From Lentisphaeria bacterium (GTDB lineage Bacteria > Verrucomicrobiota > Lentisphaeria > Oligosphaerales > Oligosphaeraceae), in NCBI GenBank assembly GCA_016287975.1, contig JAEEXV010000412.1, positions 1-16,165 on the forward strand: a stretch of 16,165 nt of DNA. Reading direction: 5' to 3'. Positions 14,248-16,165 of this stretch are shown piece by piece. The number at the start of each line of letters is the position of its first letter. The stretch's first letter is position 1. The position numbers were made by a program, and so were the translations under genes. Under the pieces are notes generated by a model that was not told the origin of the DNA, did not search any database, and saw only the letters and a program-made list of their open reading frames with translations.

Positions 14248-15525
14248 TCACGGGGAACATGGCGAAGGCGGAAAGTTGCGACGGGCGAGTTCCTGAACGG
14301 ACGGCAGCTTTTGCAGAAGTCCCTGGCGGATTTCAGCGGCATGTTCCAGCAGCCATCGGAGGCGCCCGACAATTTGCTGGCAGTTGGACTTCACCGGGGG
14401 CGGGATGATGAAGTCGCTCCCCAATCCAAAATGGCCCAGCGTGCCCAGAAATTTGTCTTGGTACGAGAACCCCATCGTCGGAATCCCCTGGGACAGCCCC
14501 GCGATGCCCAGATGCATTCGGCTGGTGACGAGGGCGTCGGCCAGGGAGACAACCCCCTTGATGCAGGGGGCATCCAAAACCTGCGCGCAATAGTGGATGC
14601 GATTGGCATAGCCTCGGCGCAACTTTTCGTAAAGCGGCTCCAGGCAGATATTGTCAGTGACCTGCGGCCGGTCATCGTGCGGCAGTAGAAGGAGATTCCA
14701 GTCGGTCTTTTGCAAAATGTCGTCAAGGACGTTAGCCAGGGCTTCGACCGATTCGGCGATCTGCGTCGCGGTCGCGTTCTTGAACAGCATGGGGTGGAGA
14801 TTGACGGCGAGCAGAGATTGTCCACTCTGCCGTTTCCACTCCTGGATCAACTCATACTGTTCTGAGTGGGTGTCTGGCTCCAGGAGGAAGGCGGCATCGG
14901 CGGTAAGCAGTGCACGCTTGCCTGTGGCCTTCTCAAACCTCTGCAAGGATATCGGGTCGCGGAGGCGGTATATGAAATCGGCATTGACATGGCGCAGGCA
15001 CTTAAGCACCCGTGGATGGGGATGGGAGTTGAAACTGAAGCCGATGAGCGAAGTGGGGATGCCATGACGCTGCATGATGTCAGCCAGCGCAAAAAAGGCG
15101 ATGGAACTGCGGGGGCTATAGTAGCCGTCCATGACATCGGCGCCTAAAACCGCGCAAAATGTGGGCCGGATTGCCTTGGCGGCGTTGTAAATGCTTTCAA
15201 AGAGCCAGCGGCCAGTCCAGCAGTTGACAGGAATCCAACCATGCCGCCGGGCGGCTTCAGCAGCCTCTGGAGTCGAAGTGACGACATGATAACGGTATTG
15301 CGGGAAGTGGCGCTGCAATACGATGAGCATCGCCTCGTCGCCACGGGATCCCGTCAGGCTCCAGGGATCGCACGGGATGACAAATACCCCGCCTGTTCCA
15401 TGGATGTCCTCCTGGCTCTCGCGCAGTTTTCGCCATTCCACGGCACGGTGCGCAAAATAAAAGCGCTGGAAGACCCGGCGTTTGCATTGGCGCAGGAGCT
15501 GGATGAGAGAATGGAGAAAATTCAT
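14248..15525 (-). CDS. Polysaccharide pyruvyl transferase family protein (second, divergent subgroup)
   Basis: A protein of 425 residues from the ATG at 15525; an in-frame GTG at 15555 would add ten residues. An AGGGAG sits too close to the ATG to be an ideal SD, so the start remains uncertain. Landmarks of PF04230: SLTGSRGDEAMLIVLQRHFP from residue 57 (the GDEA loop), AVLGADVMDGYY near 125-136, TADAAFLLEP near 208-217, NLLLLPHDDRP near 277-287, and LVTSRMHLGIAGLSQGIPTM at 332-351 with the conserved SRxHxxI pattern. This is the CsaB/WcaK-like style of the family, unlike the GSDQIW / TFHGTAF style of the gene at 3794-4897. Family members transfer a pyruvate ketal from phosphoenolpyruvate to sugars. 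It stands alone between a 124-base gap upstream and a 164-base gap downstream. A hydrophobic-basic N-terminus of about 30 residues could associate with the membrane. Confidence 0.85.
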   Translation of the reverse strand: MNFLHSLIQLLRQCKRRVFQRFYFAHRAVEWRKLRESQEDIHGTGGVFVIPCDPWSLTGSRGDEAMLIVLQRHFPQYRYHVVTSTPEAAEAARRHGWIPVNCWTGRWLFESIYNAAKAIRPTFCAVLGADVMDGYYSPRSSIAFFALADIMQRHGIPTSLIGFSFNSHPHPRVLKCLRHVNADFIYRLRDPISLQRFEKATGKRALLTADAAFLLEPDTHSEQYELIQEWKRQSGQSLLAVNLHPMLFKNATATQIAESVEALANVLDDILQKTDWNLLLLPHDDRPQVTDNICLEPLYEKLRRGYANRIHYCAQVLDAPCIKGVVSLADALVTSRMHLGIAGLSQGIPTMGFSYQDKFLGTLGHFGLGSDFIIPPPVKSNCQQIVGRLRWLLEHAAEIRQGLLQKLPSVQELARRNFPPSPCSP

Positions 15526-15589
15526 ACTCCCTTGATGAATTCGTTTTAATTTCACTGATTTCTCGCAGTCAATAGAATATCAGATGGCG

Positions 15590-15617
15590 TTTATATTGTC
15601 GCAGAACGATTATCCAA
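15590..15617 (-). promoter_or_regulatory. Possible sigma-70-like promoter before the pyruvyl transferase gene
   Basis: In the AT-rich gap after the GT2 gene, the minus strand carries TATAAA at 15595-15590 with TTGGAT at 15617-15612, separated by 16 bases. The -10 box is close to consensus and the -35 box is weak. It lies about 65 bases before the ATG at 15525. Promoter consensus in this organism is unknown, so the call is tentative. Confidence 0.3.
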
Positions 15618-15649
15618 TGCTGGAAAAGTTGCGGGCACGAATCCCATTA

Positions 15650-16165
15650 TTACTTCCCAAACAATAATTTCCTGATTTTATGAAAACGTGGGCTGAAAAA
15701 TCGGAAGAATTTGAATAATAGGAATTTTACTGTGAACGTGGAATGCCGTTTTCGCCATTCCTGGATATAATGCAATTGGAAAACATGCCGTTCCGTGACG
15801 GCGTTGGCGGCGACCCGCTCATAAAAGAACGGGGAGATTTGCGACAATGTGCGATCAAATTGAATCAATTGTTTTTTTAATCCTCCAGGGAGAGGTTGCG
15901 TCGGCAATAATTGCTTATGGTAGCGATTGGCCAGAAATTGCAGCGTGCGTTCCTGGGCGAACTTCAGCCCGGAGGGCTTGGCGGTCGGCGACAGCTCCTC
16001 CATCCTTTTGACGATTCCAAGGGCAATGTCCCACAGGGTCTTGACGTTTCGCGCCCGCACCTCCGGGGTGATGCTCTGCCCCTCGCGTCCTACCAGGTAT
16101 TGAACCACCGCCTCGGGATAGTAGTAGGTGGTTTCCACCTGTGTCATCGGCAGGATATACCATTC
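15650..16165 (-). CDS. Glycosyltransferase, GT2 family (C-terminal part, cut by window edge)
   Basis: The frame is open from the right edge of the window (its first visible residues are EWYILP) through the stop at 15650, so the internal ATG at 16147 is not the true start and the catalytic N-terminal half is missing. The visible 171 residues match the C-terminal region of family 2 glycosyltransferases: TTYYYPEAVVQYLVGREGQS, where the aromatic Y-x-Y pattern and the final REGQS correspond to the conserved end of the GT-A domain, followed by a helical tail that ends in a very basic, aromatic stretch (about the last 35 residues) likely to bind the membrane surface. The 3' end of the gene and the following gap are much more AT-rich than the rest. 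No DXD motif can be checked. Identification rests on the tail pattern and the context. Confidence 0.72.
   Translation of the reverse strand, partial: EWYILPMTQVETTYYYPEAVVQYLVGREGQSITPEVRARNVKTLWDIALGIVKRMEELSPTAKPSGLKFAQERTLQFLANRYHKQLLPTQPLPGGLKKQLIQFDRTLSQISPFFYERVAANAVTERHVFQLHYIQEWRKRHSTFTVKFLLFKFFRFFSPRFHKIRKLLFGK

Noticed and set aside
12366..14296. Plus-strand frames opposite the SDR and cytidylyltransferase genes
   Set aside because: Low-complexity Gly/Gln/Val-rich products without motifs; both opposite genes have firm active-site signatures.
15625..15660. Possible terminator after the GT2 gene
   Set aside because: Only a GGG/CCC three-base stem is present around 15631-15649 and no clear T-run follows, so it is too weak to call.

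Overview
The window is a slice of a surface-polysaccharide (capsule, exopolysaccharide or O-antigen type) biosynthesis locus. All fifteen genes I can support lie on the minus strand, so transcription runs from the right edge to the left edge. Both edges cut a gene: the right edge cuts a family 2 glycosyltransferase (only its C-terminal part is visible) and the left edge cuts a multi-pass membrane protein that looks like an O-antigen ligase/polymerase.

The DNA is GC-rich, except for an ATPase gene in the middle and the extreme right end, which are visibly more AT-rich. Very few start codons have a convincing Shine-Dalgarno sequence; many genes instead start inside or just after the previous stop codon (ATGA, GTGA and TAATG junctions). 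Few SD sites, a GC-rich genome and a DUF4143 ATPase would fit a Gram-negative anaerobe, for example of the Planctomycetes-Verrucomicrobia-Lentisphaerae group or a relative. That placement is a weak inference; nothing here fixes the taxon.

Layout in the direction of transcription. (a) 16165-14248: the end of a GT2 glycosyltransferase, then a polysaccharide pyruvyl transferase. (b) 14083-8786, after a 164-base gap holding a strong hairpin: an IspD/TarI-like cytidylyltransferase, an extended SDR NAD-dependent oxidoreductase/epimerase, a GT-B type glycosyltransferase, a CDP-glycerol glycerophosphotransferase-like protein and a GT2 glycosyltransferase, tightly chained. (c) 8660-7368: a stand-alone AAA/DUF4143 ATPase of different base composition, probably an insertion. 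(d) 7303-1: UDP-GlcNAc 2-epimerase (wecB), a GT-B glycosyltransferase, a second and different pyruvyl transferase, two GT4 glycosyltransferases, a NodB-type polysaccharide deacetylase and the O-antigen ligase-like membrane protein, again closely packed.

How they may work together: wecB would supply UDP-ManNAc, six glycosyltransferases (two GT2, two clear GT4, two other GT-B) assemble a repeat unit, the two pyruvyl transferases and the deacetylase decorate or trim it, and the membrane protein polymerises or ligates it. The most distinctive part is block (b): a cytidylyltransferase and a dehydrogenase that could make a CDP-activated sugar alcohol, in one operon with a transferase of the family that moves CDP-activated polyol phosphates. 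This suggests a phosphodiester-linked, teichoic-acid-like substituent or backbone. No flippase, ABC exporter, chain-length regulator or initiating phosphoglycosyl transferase is present in the window. No stretch of more than 300 bases lacks a gene; the longest gap is 164 bases. I saw no tRNA, rRNA, CRISPR array, insertion sequence or replication origin.
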